64,000 bases of DNA from 73-13 sp035556075 (lineage in GTDB: Bacteria; Actinomycetota; Actinomycetes; Actinomycetales; Microbacteriaceae). Of the stretch, positions 49,299 through 58,332 are shown in pieces. The position numbers and the translations under genes were made by a program. Location of the stretch: positions 1-64,000 of the forward strand of contig DATMFQ010000013.1 of assembly GCA_035556075.1 (NCBI GenBank), given 5' to 3'. Numbering within the stretch: position 1 is the first letter of the stretch; every line of letters begins with the position of its first letter. The notes beneath the pieces were generated by a model. That model did not search any database. It worked only from the letters and a program-made list of their open reading frames with translations, and was not told the DNA's origin.

Positions 49299-50149
49299 AC
49301 CGTCCCGCCGCTCTGCTCGCGCCGCTGCATGCGTGCGGTCACCCAGTCGGTGAGGCGGATCATCGGCCAGGCGAGCGCGATGAACAGCAGCCCGGCGAGC
49401 ACGTAGGGGCTGAAGTCGGCGAAGCGCGCCGTCTCGATCTGCGCGGCCCGCACGGCGTCGACTGCGCCGAGGATCGAGACGAGGCCGACATCCTTCTGCA
49501 TCGCGATGAAATCGTTCATGAGGGCGGGTGTGACCTTGCGGATGCCCTGCGGGAGCACGACGATCCGCAGCGTCTGGCCGTGCGTGTAGCCGAGCGCCCG
49601 TGCCGCCATGCGCTGTGAGGGATGCACCGACTCGAGGCCGGCGCGCAGCACCTCGGCGACATACGCGGAGTAGGTGATGACGAGTGCGACGGTGCCGAGG
49701 ACCTCGGTCGGGATGCGCTGCTGCACGAGCCCGGGGACGCCGAAGCCGACGAGGTAGAGCACGATGATGAGCGGGGTGCCCCGGAAGATGTCGGTGTAGG
49801 TCGCCGCGAGGAAGCGCAGCGGGAACCAGACCGGCCCGCGCAGCGTCCGCAGGAATGCGAGGAGGCTCGCGACGATCGCGACGCCGACGACGGCGAACAC
49901 GAGGATCTGCAGGTTGAGCAGGAACCCGTGCCAGACGCGCGGCCAGGCGCCCGCCCAGGTCTCGAGGTCGAAGAAGCTCTCCTGCACCCGGGCCCACCCG
50001 GGCGTATTGACGAGGAGGAACCAGGCGAGGGTGGCGAAGGCGACCGTGCTCGCGGCCCCGATGAGCAGCGAGCGACCCGTCTGGTGCCGCCGATAGGCCT
50101 GGCGTGCCAGCTCGATGGAGCTTGGCCGCCAGGCCTGATCGACAGTCAC
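49295..50149 (-). CDS. polar amino-acid ABC transporter permease
   Basis: 284 residues from GTG 50149, ten bases after the binding-protein stop. The first 50 residues are cytoplasmic and lead into several membrane segments. The permease EAA-like loop RAGLESVHPSQRMAARALGY and IVVLPQGIRKVTPALMNDFI identify the HisM/GlnP family. A much longer open frame upstream on this strand is not coding. Confidence 0.9.
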   Translation of the reverse strand: MTVDQAWRPSSIELARQAYRRHQTGRSLLIGAASTVAFATLAWFLLVNTPGWARVQESFFDLETWAGAWPRVWHGFLLNLQILVFAVVGVAIVASLLAFLRTLRGPVWFPLRFLAATYTDIFRGTPLIIVLYLVGFGVPGLVQQRIPTEVLGTVALVITYSAYVAEVLRAGLESVHPSQRMAARALGYTHGQTLRIVVLPQGIRKVTPALMNDFIAMQKDVGLVSILGAVDAVRAAQIETARFADFSPYVLAGLLFIALAWPMIRLTDWVTARMQRREQSGGTV

Positions 50150-50159
50150 TCGGTCGAGA

Positions 50160-50990
50160 TTACTTGAGCAGCGGGACGCCCGCGCCCGTGCCGAGCCACT
50201 GCTCGGTGATCGCCCGCAGCTTGCCGCTGTCGCGCAGCGCGTCGACGGCTGCCGTGACACTCGCCGTGAGCGGGGAGTCCTTGCCGAGGGTGATGCCCCA
50301 CGAGTCGGTGTCGCCCGCGACGTCCGGGAGCTGGCCGACGATGACGCCACCCGCAAGTTCGACACCCGTGATGTAGTACGCGGTCGGCAGGTCGACGACG
50401 ATCGCGTCGACCTGGCCCGACTCGAGGGCGAGCTTCGCGTCGTCGTTCGAGTTGAAGACCTTCGCCCCGCTGGTCGGCGCGATGAGCTCCTCGACCGCCT
50501 TGAGGCTCGTCGTACCGGTCGCCGCGCCGATGTCGAAGGCGGCGAGGTCGGTGACCGAGGTGGCCTTCGCAGCCGGCGAGCCGTCGACGGTGATGACGGC
50601 CTGCGGGGCCGAGTAGTAGGCGGAGGAGAAGTCGATCGAGGCCTTGCGCTCATCAGAGATCGACACCTGCTGCAGGTTGATGTCGTAAGGCTTCGGGCCC
50701 GGGGCGATCGTCTCATCCCACGTCGCACGCACCCACACGACGTCCTCCGCCGCGAAGCCGAGCTCCTCGGCGACCGCGTAGGCGACGGCGGCCTCGAAGC
50801 CCTCGCCGGACTCGGGCGCGTTGTCGATGACGTACGGGTAGTAGGCGGGCTCGCCGGTCGCGATGGTGAGCTTGCCCTCGGTGACGTGCGGCTGCACCTC
50901 AGCGACCGGCGTCGAGCAGGCGGCGAGGCCGGCGAGGAGGACGGTGGCACCGGTGATGGCGCCGAGGGTGCGGGTGATCTTGCTGGACAT
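50160..50990 (-). CDS. polar amino-acid binding lipoprotein
   Basis: 276 residues from ATG 50990 (ATG 50999 is possible). Signal LGAITGATVLLAGLAAC with lipobox LAAC. Type II binding fold: GKLTIATGEPAYYPYVIDNA, GFEAAVAYAVAEELGF, DLAAFDIGAATGTTSLKAVE, and VDAIVVDLPTAYYITG. The ligand is probably a polar amino acid. First gene of the transporter operon. Confidence 0.92.
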   Translation of the reverse strand: MSSKITRTLGAITGATVLLAGLAACSTPVAEVQPHVTEGKLTIATGEPAYYPYVIDNAPESGEGFEAAVAYAVAEELGFAAEDVVWVRATWDETIAPGPKPYDINLQQVSISDERKASIDFSSAYYSAPQAVITVDGSPAAKATSVTDLAAFDIGAATGTTSLKAVEELIAPTSGAKVFNSNDDAKLALESGQVDAIVVDLPTAYYITGVELAGGVIVGQLPDVAGDTDSWGITLGKDSPLTASVTAAVDALRDSGKLRAITEQWLGTGAGVPLLK

Positions 50991-51083
50991 GGGCCACATT
51001 CTCTCCCGCCAGGAATGTGGAGCCGCCGTGTGCGTCGCCGCGTTACATTCCGCCATCGGGATACGCCGGTAGCATCGCTTCTC

Positions 51084-52355
51084 GTGCGACGACTCCTCGA
51101 TGACCGGCGCGGCCGGATCGTCGTCTGGGTCGCATTCGTGCTCGTGCATGCGTTCCTCGTGCTGCAGGTCTGGACGTGGCCGCTCGCCCCCTTCAACGAC
51201 GTCATCGTCGTGTATCGGGATTGGGTCGCGCTCGGGCTCACGTCAGGCGCCTGGGTGGGGTTGAGCCTGCCGTTCGTGTACCCGCCGCTCGCGCTGGCCC
51301 CCATGGTCGCCGCCGCCGTCTTCGGGCTCGGCTCGACCGCGTACGGCTGGGGGTGGCTGCTGCTCGTCGTCCTCCTCGATGCGCTCGCGCTCGCGGTCCT
51401 GACGGCCCGCGGCGATGCGCTGCGGCGTCGCCGCGAGACGATCGCCGCGTGGTGGTGGCTCGCATTCCTCCTCCTGCTCGGCCCGGTTGGGCTCGGGCGC
51501 CTCGAAGCGATCACCGCGCCGCTGGCGATCATCGCGGTCCGGCTCCTCCTCGAGCGGCCCGCGGTCGCCGGCGCACTGCTGGCCGTTGGCGCGTGGATCA
51601 AGATCTGGCCGGGCGCGCTCCTCGCGGCGGCGCTCGTCACCCTCCGCAGCGGCCTGCGGGTGCTGCTCGGCGGCGTCGTGGCGACGGCGCTCATCCTGCT
51701 CGTCGGGCTCGCCCTTGGCGGGCGTGCGGAACTCCTCGGCTTCCTGGCGGGCCAGGCCGACCGCGGGCTGCAGGTCGAGTCGCTGCTCGCCGCCCCGTGG
51801 CTCGTCGCCGTCGCGCTCGGGCTGCCGGGCGCGGAGGTGGTGTGGAACCACGGCATCAACACCTTCGAAGTCGCGGGCCCCGGCGTCGAGGCGCTCGCCG
51901 CCTGGTCGACGCCCGTCCTCGTCGTCAGCGTCCTCGTCCTCCTCGTGCTCGGGCTGCTCGCCCGCCGCCGCGATCCACTCGCGGCACTCGTGCCCTTGAG
52001 CGTCGGCCTCGTCGCGGTCCTCGTCGTGACGAACAAGGTCGGTTCGCCCCAGTTCACCGCCTGGCTCGCGGCCCCCATCGTCCTCGCGATCCTCCTCGCG
52101 CCGCCGGCCCCGGTCGTGCGTGATTCCCGGGCATTCCTGCCCGGCGTGCTCGCGCTCGCCCTCGCGGGGCTCACCCAGATCGTCTATCCCACGACCTATG
52201 ACCTGCTGCTCGCCGGCTACCCGGTGATTGTGGCGATCCTCGTCGTCAAGCACGTGCTCTGGCTCGTGCTGCTGGGCTGGGCGGTCGTGCGGCTGTGGGC
52301 CATCGCCCGGGGCAACGCCATCTCCCGGGGCAACGCCGTCACCGTGCGTGGCTGA
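51084..52355 (+). CDS. GT87-family (DUF2029) polyprenyl-phosphate mannosyltransferase
   Basis: 423 residues from GTG 51084, eight bases after TAGCAT (leaderless type). Around ten membrane segments; PFNDVIVVYRDWVALG in the first outer loop and AVGAWIKIWPGALLAAALV are typical of GT87 enzymes. These use polyprenyl-phospho-mannose to build lipoglycans. The C-terminus ends in a short tandem repeat RGNAISRGNAV. Confidence 0.82.
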   Translation: MRRLLDDRRGRIVVWVAFVLVHAFLVLQVWTWPLAPFNDVIVVYRDWVALGLTSGAWVGLSLPFVYPPLALAPMVAAAVFGLGSTAYGWGWLLLVVLLDALALAVLTARGDALRRRRETIAAWWWLAFLLLLGPVGLGRLEAITAPLAIIAVRLLLERPAVAGALLAVGAWIKIWPGALLAAALVTLRSGLRVLLGGVVATALILLVGLALGGRAELLGFLAGQADRGLQVESLLAAPWLVAVALGLPGAEVVWNHGINTFEVAGPGVEALAAWSTPVLVVSVLVLLVLGLLARRRDPLAALVPLSVGLVAVLVVTNKVGSPQFTAWLAAPIVLAILLAPPAPVVRDSRAFLPGVLALALAGLTQIVYPTTYDLLLAGYPVIVAILVVKHVLWLVLLGWAVVRLWAIARGNAISRGNAVTVRG

Positions 52356-52365
52356 ACCCGCCGCG

Positions 52366-53022
52366 TCAGAACTCCGGTGCCCCCTGCGGGCCGACGAGGA
52401 TGCCGTCCTGGATCGCCTGCATCCGCAGCGCCACCTTCGTGCCGACATCGATGCCGTAGGCCCGGTATTTCTCCCGAATGCGCTTGAGGTAGCTCTTCGC
52501 CGTCTCCTCGGAGATGCCGAGCTGGAAGGCGACCGACTTCACGGGCTCGCCCGTCGCGTACAGGGCCATGACACGCCGCTCCTGCGCCGACAGCTTCGGG
52601 CTCGCCGCATCATCGCCGTGGAGGACGAGGTCGAGCTCGGCGGAGATGAACGCCTCGCCGGCGTGCGCGGCACGGATCGCCTCAACGATCATCTCCGCGT
52701 CCTCGGACTTGACGAGGTAGCCCATGGCGCCGGCCGCGAGCGCCTCGCGCACGATCTGCGGCTCCGAGTAGGTGCTCATCAGGACGGGGATGACGCCCGC
52801 GCTGTTCAGCATCGCGATCTTGACCGAGATCGGGATGTTGTCCTTAAGGTCGACGTCAAGCAGGACGACCTCCATGGGGAAGCTCGCGTGGCTGATGAGC
52901 TCGGGCCAGGTCGGGACGGCGGCGACGAGTTCGATGTCATCCGCGGCGGAGCGGATCCACTCCGTGAGCGCCCCGAGCAGCATCCGGTGGTCATCGACGA
53001 TCGCGAGCGTGATCGGGGCCAT
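52366..53022 (-). CDS. NarL/FixJ-family response regulator
   Basis: 218 residues. Receiver domain: AIVDDHRMLLGAL, phospho-acceptor Asp in VVLLDVDLKDN, MSTYSEPQIV and MGYLVKSEDA. LuxR-type HTH at the end: LSAQERRVMALYATGEPVKS, FQLGISEETAKSYLKRIREK. Third gene of a leftward operon with the kinase and the membrane protein. Confidence 0.92.
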   Translation of the reverse strand: MAPITLAIVDDHRMLLGALTEWIRSAADDIELVAAVPTWPELISHASFPMEVVLLDVDLKDNIPISVKIAMLNSAGVIPVLMSTYSEPQIVREALAAGAMGYLVKSEDAEMIVEAIRAAHAGEAFISAELDLVLHGDDAASPKLSAQERRVMALYATGEPVKSVAFQLGISEETAKSYLKRIREKYRAYGIDVGTKVALRMQAIQDGILVGPQGAPEF

Positions 53023-53031
53023 ATCCGAAGC

Positions 53032-54231
53032 CTAGCGAGGCTCGAGGCTCCGGTGGCCAGCGTTTGGCACCAGGGCGAGGATGTCGACCCGCAGCGTGCC
53101 CTGCTCGCGGACCTCACGGTACTCGCCGATGCGGCCGAATCGCTCCCAGACGCCGGGCTCGAGGCGGGCCCGCTGATCACTGCCGAACTGCACGCTGACC
53201 GGTAGCGCGATCATGTCGGGGCGTGTCGAGGGACCGAGCATCGGCTGCGACACGGTGACGAGCGTCGGGGTCAGGGCGTCGCGGCGGGGCCGCCGTGGCT
53301 CGGCGAGGAGCCAGAGCACGGACAGCAGGGCGCTGCGCTGGTCCGGTCCGAGGAGCCCCGCGCTCGCCGAGTCGTCGGTGACGCGCACCGCCGCGCCGAG
53401 CAGCTCGGACTCCTCGATCGCGAGGTCGAGCCAGGTGCGGCTGCGGGACTCGAGGAGGTGATGGCGCAGCTCGCTCGCGATCGAGCCGGCGCGACGAGCG
53501 ATCTCCTCGTTGAGCGGCAGCTGGACGCGGCCCTCCGCGACGGCCGCGAGCAAGCTCTCAGCCGCGAGGTCGAGTCGCGCGAGTCGTTCGGACTGGTAGA
53601 TCCCGACGGTCAGCTGCGGGGCCAGGAGCGCGGCCCGCGAGAGCTCCTCCTCGATCTCCCGGCGCACCATGGCGCGGAAGCCGGCGATGGCGATCGTCGC
53701 AACGACGATGGTCAGCGAAACGTGGCAGATGGTGAAAATCGAGTGCTGCATCGTCGGGGGGACGAACGCGCCGTCGAGCGCCATCCCCGCGGCACACAGC
53801 GCGGCGAGTCCGAGCCCCGCGATGAGGACCTCCCGCTCCGGGCGGGTCGTGAGCGCCAGCAGCAGCGAGAGCACCGCGGAGCGCCCCACCGTGACCGGCG
53901 AACCAGCCTCCGGGCGCATCCAGGTGACGGTGAGGTCGAGGAGGATCACGATGACGAGCGCGGCGACGAAGAGCCCAAACATCCAGTTCGGCAGGTGGTC
54001 GTTGAGCACCCGGACGACGACGATGACCGCGAGGTCGGCGACGAGGAGCACGCCCCAGGCGGTGAGGACGAGCTCGGGCGCGACCTGCTGGGCGTCGCCG
54101 CCGATCGTCTGACCGAGGTCGTACGCCATCTGGATCCCGACGAGGATGAGCATGCCCCACCAGATGCGCCGCGCGCCGAGACCCGCATGTCGTCGACCGA
54201 GCTGGCGCCCGGCGCCGAGTGCGCCGCTCAT
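53032..54231 (-). CDS. membrane pseudo-kinase-like protein
   Basis: 399 residues from ATG 54231. Six or so membrane segments (residues about 25-200), then a cytoplasmic part arranged like the neighbouring kinase (EEELSRAALLAPQLTVGI, then ASELRHHLLESRSRTWLD). It has no HATPase N-box and no D-x-G-x-G motif, so ATP binding is not expected. Sandwiched between a true kinase and its regulator; may modulate the pair. Confidence 0.7.
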   Translation of the reverse strand: MSGALGAGRQLGRRHAGLGARRIWWGMLILVGIQMAYDLGQTIGGDAQQVAPELVLTAWGVLLVADLAVIVVVRVLNDHLPNWMFGLFVAALVIVILLDLTVTWMRPEAGSPVTVGRSAVLSLLLALTTRPEREVLIAGLGLAALCAAGMALDGAFVPPTMQHSIFTICHVSLTIVVATIAIAGFRAMVRREIEEELSRAALLAPQLTVGIYQSERLARLDLAAESLLAAVAEGRVQLPLNEEIARRAGSIASELRHHLLESRSRTWLDLAIEESELLGAAVRVTDDSASAGLLGPDQRSALLSVLWLLAEPRRPRRDALTPTLVTVSQPMLGPSTRPDMIALPVSVQFGSDQRARLEPGVWERFGRIGEYREVREQGTLRVDILALVPNAGHRSLEPR

Positions 54232-55388
54232 CGTGGTGCCTCGAGCAGGACCGTCGTCCCCGCCCCGGGCGCCGAGAAGACTCGGGCACTGCCGCCGATC
54301 TCCTGCATCCGGGCGATGACGGATTCCTGCAGGCCGAGCCGCTCGGCATCGACGAGGTCGGGGTCGAAGCCGCGGCCCGCGTCCGTGATCATGGCCCGGA
54401 CGGTCGTCGTGTCGTCGGTGATCGTGACATGGGCGCTGCCGACACCGGCATGACGCCGGACGTTCTCCAGGCATTCGCTGATCGCGTAGAGGAATGCTTC
54501 GAGCGCGGGCTGCGGCAGCGCGATGCGGGTCGCGCCGTGCCACTGGACATCGAGCGAGAGCCGCTCGAATCGCTCCCGCACGCGCTCGAGTGTCGTGCCG
54601 AGCGTCGACTCCTCGACCAGCTCGGGTGTGTACCCGGCATCCGGGAGCGCGAGCAGCGGCTCGCCGAGCCGGAGCTGCCGCAGCAGGTGCGCGTCGTTGC
54701 GGGCCTGACTGCGCAGCGCCTCACCGGACACACCGATGCCGGAGTGCGCGAGGAGGGTGAGCGTGGCGAGCACGGTGTCGTGCAGGAGCCGTGCGCTCTG
54801 GCGGCGCTGCGCCTCGAGCTCACTCGCCTGCCGCTCCGCCCGCTGCGCCGCGCCGATATCGCTGACCTGGCGAAGCACCGTGGGGATGGAGGAGACGAGG
54901 AGATAGCCGATGACGTTGACGGCTGCCCAGCCGAGCAGGGTGAGGAGCGCCGGGGGGAGCCAGGTGGGCGATTCGTGCAGGACGACGCCGGCGACGGTCG
55001 CGGTGATGCCCGCGAGCAACCAGTAGGTGACGTAGCCCGCGGGCGACACGAGGAGTGTCATTGCCAGGCCGGAGGCGGAGGCGACCAGGAGCGTCGTGAC
55101 GGCGAGCGTCGCCGAGGCGTCCGGCGTCGCCGGGATGATGACGAGGCAGAATGCGATGGCCAGCTCCGCCAAGCTCGCGCTGATGAGGATGACGAGCGGC
55201 CGACCCGACTCGAGCCGTGCGATGAGGAGCCCGGCGGCGAGGTAGAACGGCAAGACCACCCAATACGCAATCGTGCCGCCCGTCTCGGGGGCGCTCGCGA
55301 CCACGAACGAGGTGAGCAGCGCCGCGCCGGCGGTCACGCGAGCGGTGCGCCGCAGCAGGCGGTCACGCTTGTTGGTCGGGCTGTCCAT
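54228..55388 (-). CDS. sensor histidine kinase (NarL-type)
   Basis: 386 residues. Membrane part to about residue 185, then RRQSARLLHDTVLATLTLLA with the phospho-acceptor His, N-box ECLENVRRHAG, ITDAGRGFDPD and LGLQESVIARMQEIGG. HisKA_3-type kinase paired with the response regulator at 52.4 kb. ATGA overlap with the pseudo-kinase-like gene. Signal unknown. Confidence 0.88.
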   Translation of the reverse strand: MDSPTNKRDRLLRRTARVTAGAALLTSFVVASAPETGGTIAYWVVLPFYLAAGLLIARLESGRPLVILISASLAELAIAFCLVIIPATPDASATLAVTTLLVASASGLAMTLLVSPAGYVTYWLLAGITATVAGVVLHESPTWLPPALLTLLGWAAVNVIGYLLVSSIPTVLRQVSDIGAAQRAERQASELEAQRRQSARLLHDTVLATLTLLAHSGIGVSGEALRSQARNDAHLLRQLRLGEPLLALPDAGYTPELVEESTLGTTLERVRERFERLSLDVQWHGATRIALPQPALEAFLYAISECLENVRRHAGVGSAHVTITDDTTTVRAMITDAGRGFDPDLVDAERLGLQESVIARMQEIGGSARVFSAPGAGTTVLLEAPR

Positions 55389-55550
55389 CGCGCTGGTAAT
55401 CGTCGCACACCGACCCCGTACGGGTGTGCTCGCTCGGCGCGACCCCCCGAAGTGGGGCGGCGGCGCCGGCGGGACCCTGGCTAGCCTTCAACCGAAGAGG
55501 GGCACATCGCCACAGCAGCCCGGCCGCGGTCGGGGTCATCTGGGGGAGTT

Positions 55551-55577
55551 GCCTGGGGCCGAGATCCGGCCCCAGGC
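55551..55577. terminator. hairpin downstream of metX
   Basis: Perfect 11-base arms GCCTGGGGCCG / CGGCCCCAGGC with loop AGATC, ten bases after the metX stop on the minus strand. No T-run, so termination is likely but not certain. The rest of 55389-55587 shows no gene. Confidence 0.6.
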
Positions 55578-55587
55578 ACCCACCCCC

Positions 55588-56793
55588 TCAGGTTGCCAGG
55601 AGCCGCCGCAGCTGTGCGCCCACCAGCGCATGCTCGATGAGGAAGGCGTCGTGGCCGTACTCGGAGGTGATCCGGTGCGGCACAGAACCGTCGAGGTTGC
55701 CCGGCACCGCCGCCGCGATGCGCTCCTGATCGACGGCGGGGAAGAGCCGATCGGTGTCGATCGCGAGGACGAGCGTCGGGATCTGAATCGTCGCGAGCGC
55801 CGTCTCGACGCCGCCCCGGTCGCGGCCGACGTCATGCGAGCTCATCGCACCGACGAGCGTGATGTACGAGTTCGCGTCGAAACGGCGGGTGAACTTGTTG
55901 CCGTGGAAGTCGAGGTAGCTCTCGACCGCGTAGCGCCCGCCCTCACCGAGCGGTGAGCGGGTGGACTGCCAGCTCCTTGCGAAGCGGAGATTGAGCTCGT
56001 CCTTCGCGCGGTAGTTGAGCAGCGCAAAGCGCCGCGCGAGCGCGAGTCCCCGGTGGGGCCCCTCCCCGTCCGCAGCCTCGTAGTAGTCGCCGTCGGCGAA
56101 CTGCGGGTCGGCACGGATCGCCTCGATCTGCAGCGAATTCTGCGCGATCTGGTCGGCCGTCGTCACGGCCGGCCCCGCGAGGACCCCGAGCCGCTCGACG
56201 CGGTCCGGGTGGAGGAGCGGCCATTCCAGCGCCTGCATCGCCCCCATGGAGCCGCCGATGACCGCGGCCCAGCGCTCGATGCCGAGCCGGTCGGCGAGCG
56301 CGACCTGCGCGGCCACCTGATCGCGGATGGTGACGAAGGGGAAGCGGGCACCCCATTCCTCCCCATCGGGGGCGAGGCTGGCCGGCCCGGTCGTCCCCTG
56401 GCAGCCACCGAGCATGTTCGGCACGACGACGAACCAGCGGTCCGTGTCGATCGCGAGTCCCGGTCCGACGATGTCGCCCCACCAGCCGGCGGTCGGGTGG
56501 CCCGGGCCTGCCGGCCCGGTGATGTGGCTGTCGCCGGTGAGCGCGTGTGCGACGAGGACCGCGTTGCGCCCGTCCTCGCGGAGCGTCCCGAAGGTCTCAT
56601 AGGCGATGCGGACCTGGGGGAGCAGGCTGCCGCGCTCGAGCTGCAGATCGCCGAGGGTGACGAACTGCCGGTCGCCGACCGGGTCCCCCTCTCGCCACGC
56701 CCCCGTCGCGGGAGGCTTGCCGATGAGCTCGCGAACGTTCGCGTCGGTGATGAACGCCGAGGGGAAGGAGTCCTCGGGAGTCTGCCAGTCCAT
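55588..56793 (-). CDS. metX: homoserine O-acetyltransferase
   Basis: 401 residues. VRIAYETFGTLREDGRNAVL, HALTGDSHITGPAG, the GCQGTTGPAS loop and nucleophile GGSMGAMQALEW, Asp in LVLAIDTDRLFP, His in YGHDAFLIEH. It makes O-acetyl-homoserine for methionine synthesis; family members can use succinyl-CoA. It follows metY by 72 bases. Confidence 0.94.
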   Translation of the reverse strand: MDWQTPEDSFPSAFITDANVRELIGKPPATGAWREGDPVGDRQFVTLGDLQLERGSLLPQVRIAYETFGTLREDGRNAVLVAHALTGDSHITGPAGPGHPTAGWWGDIVGPGLAIDTDRWFVVVPNMLGGCQGTTGPASLAPDGEEWGARFPFVTIRDQVAAQVALADRLGIERWAAVIGGSMGAMQALEWPLLHPDRVERLGVLAGPAVTTADQIAQNSLQIEAIRADPQFADGDYYEAADGEGPHRGLALARRFALLNYRAKDELNLRFARSWQSTRSPLGEGGRYAVESYLDFHGNKFTRRFDANSYITLVGAMSSHDVGRDRGGVETALATIQIPTLVLAIDTDRLFPAVDQERIAAAVPGNLDGSVPHRITSEYGHDAFLIEHALVGAQLRRLLAT

Positions 56794-56865
56794 GCCGCCC
56801 TGACTGCTCGAAAGGGCCCGGCGGTGTGCCGGGCCCCTCCAAGCGTATGCCGCCGTACGGTGTGG

Positions 56866-58182
56866 TTACGCGACCGCCTCGGCGGAGGCCGCGGCGCGCG
56901 ACGCCGCAAACCCCGCCTCGAGGTCGGCCTTGATGTCATCGATGTGCTCGAGTCCGACCGAGAGCCGCACGAGCCCGGGGGTGACCCCGGCGGTGAGCTG
57001 CGCCTCGGGGGACAGCTGCGAGTGCGTCGTCGATGCGGGGTGGATGATGAGCGAGCGGACGTCGCCGATGTTGGCGAGGTGGGAGAACAGCTTGACGTTG
57101 TCGACGAGGGCACGACCCGCGGCGACCCCACCCTTGAGCTCGAAGGAGAGCACGGCGCCAGCACCCTTCGGGGCGTACGTGTTCGCGGCCGCGTACCACG
57201 GGCTCGAGGGGAGCCCCGCGTAGTACACCTTCGCGACGTCGGGGTGCTGCTCGAGCCACTCGGCGAGTTCCTGCGCGTTCTGCACGTGCCGCTCGATGCG
57301 CAGGCTCAGGGTCTCGATGCCCTGGATGAGCTCGAATGCGCTGTCCGGTGACAGTGACGCCCCGGTGTCGCGCAGCAACTGCACGCGGGCCTTGATCACG
57401 TAGGCGATCCCGTCGCCGAGGGCGCCCGAGTAGCTGATGCCGTGGTAGCTCGGGTCCGGCTCGGTGAGCCCGGGGTACTTGTCGGCGTGCTGCGACCACG
57501 GGAAGCGGCCCCCGTCGACGATGACCCCCGCGATGACGGTGCCGTGGCCGCCGAGGAACTTCGTCGCCGAGTGGACGACGATATCGGCGCCGTGCTCGAA
57601 GGGCCGGATGAGGTACGGGGTCGCGATGGTGTTGTCGACGATGAGCGGCAGGTCGTGGGCGTGGGCGACGTCGGCGACCGCCTGGATGTCGAGCACGTTG
57701 ATCTGCGGGTTGCCGATCGTCTCGGCGAAGAACGCCTTCGTGTTCGGCCGGACGGCCGCCTGCCAAGCGCCGACGTCATCCTGGTCCTCGACGAACGTCA
57801 CCTCGATGCCGAGCTTCGGCAGCGTGTACTTGAAGAGGTTGTACGTGCCGCCATAGATCGAGGAGGAGGAGACGATGTGGTCGCCGGCCTGCGCGATGTT
57901 GAGGATCGAGTAGGTGATCGCCGAGGAGCCCGATGCGACGCCGAGGGCCGCGGTGCCGCCTTCGAGCGCCGCGACGCGCTGCTCGAGCACGTCGACCGTC
58001 GGGTTCATGATGCGCGAGTAGATGTTGCCGAACTCCGCGAGCGCGAAGAGGTTCGCGGCGTGCTCGGCGTTGTTGAAGACGTACGAGGTCGTCTTGTAGA
58101 TCGGCGTCGCGCGGGAGTTGGTCGTCGGGTCGGGTGCGGCGCCGGAGTGCACCTGCTTGGTCTCAAACCGCCAGTCGGTCAT
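56866..58182 (-). CDS. metY: O-acetylhomoserine sulfhydrylase
   Basis: 438 residues. QVHSGAAPDPTTNSRATPIY, YSRIMNPTVDVLEQRVAALE, SSSIYGGTYNLFKYTLPKLG and PLP-binding Lys in VVHSATKFLGGHG. The length and the NxxK-type layout fit the MetY branch rather than cystathionine synthase. It makes homocysteine directly from acetylhomoserine and sulfide. The 150-base leader shows no recognisable SAM riboswitch. Confidence 0.93.
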   Translation of the reverse strand: MTDWRFETKQVHSGAAPDPTTNSRATPIYKTTSYVFNNAEHAANLFALAEFGNIYSRIMNPTVDVLEQRVAALEGGTAALGVASGSSAITYSILNIAQAGDHIVSSSSIYGGTYNLFKYTLPKLGIEVTFVEDQDDVGAWQAAVRPNTKAFFAETIGNPQINVLDIQAVADVAHAHDLPLIVDNTIATPYLIRPFEHGADIVVHSATKFLGGHGTVIAGVIVDGGRFPWSQHADKYPGLTEPDPSYHGISYSGALGDGIAYVIKARVQLLRDTGASLSPDSAFELIQGIETLSLRIERHVQNAQELAEWLEQHPDVAKVYYAGLPSSPWYAAANTYAPKGAGAVLSFELKGGVAAGRALVDNVKLFSHLANIGDVRSLIIHPASTTHSQLSPEAQLTAGVTPGLVRLSVGLEHIDDIKADLEAGFAASRAAASAEAVA

Positions 58183-58332
58183 CGGGGGCCTGCTTTCAGA
58201 TGGTGGAGAGGAATGCTCGACGGTACGTCCGCCGGTCCAGTCCGCTCAACCGTCCCTGTCGCCCCGCGTAACATTCCGGTCCGGCCGCGCCGCGCAGTCG
58301 TCCTGGTCGGCGCGCCGAGCGGTCCGGTGGGC

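Noticed and set aside
49295..52174. 959-codon open frame on the minus strand
   Set aside because: Only its C-terminal 284 codons are the real permease; the rest is low-complexity Arg/Ser shadow of the GT87 and lipoprotein genes, typical of high-GC DNA.
58183..58332. SAM riboswitch upstream of metY
   Set aside because: The 150-base leader has no recognisable SAM-I, SAM-II or SAM-IV core.
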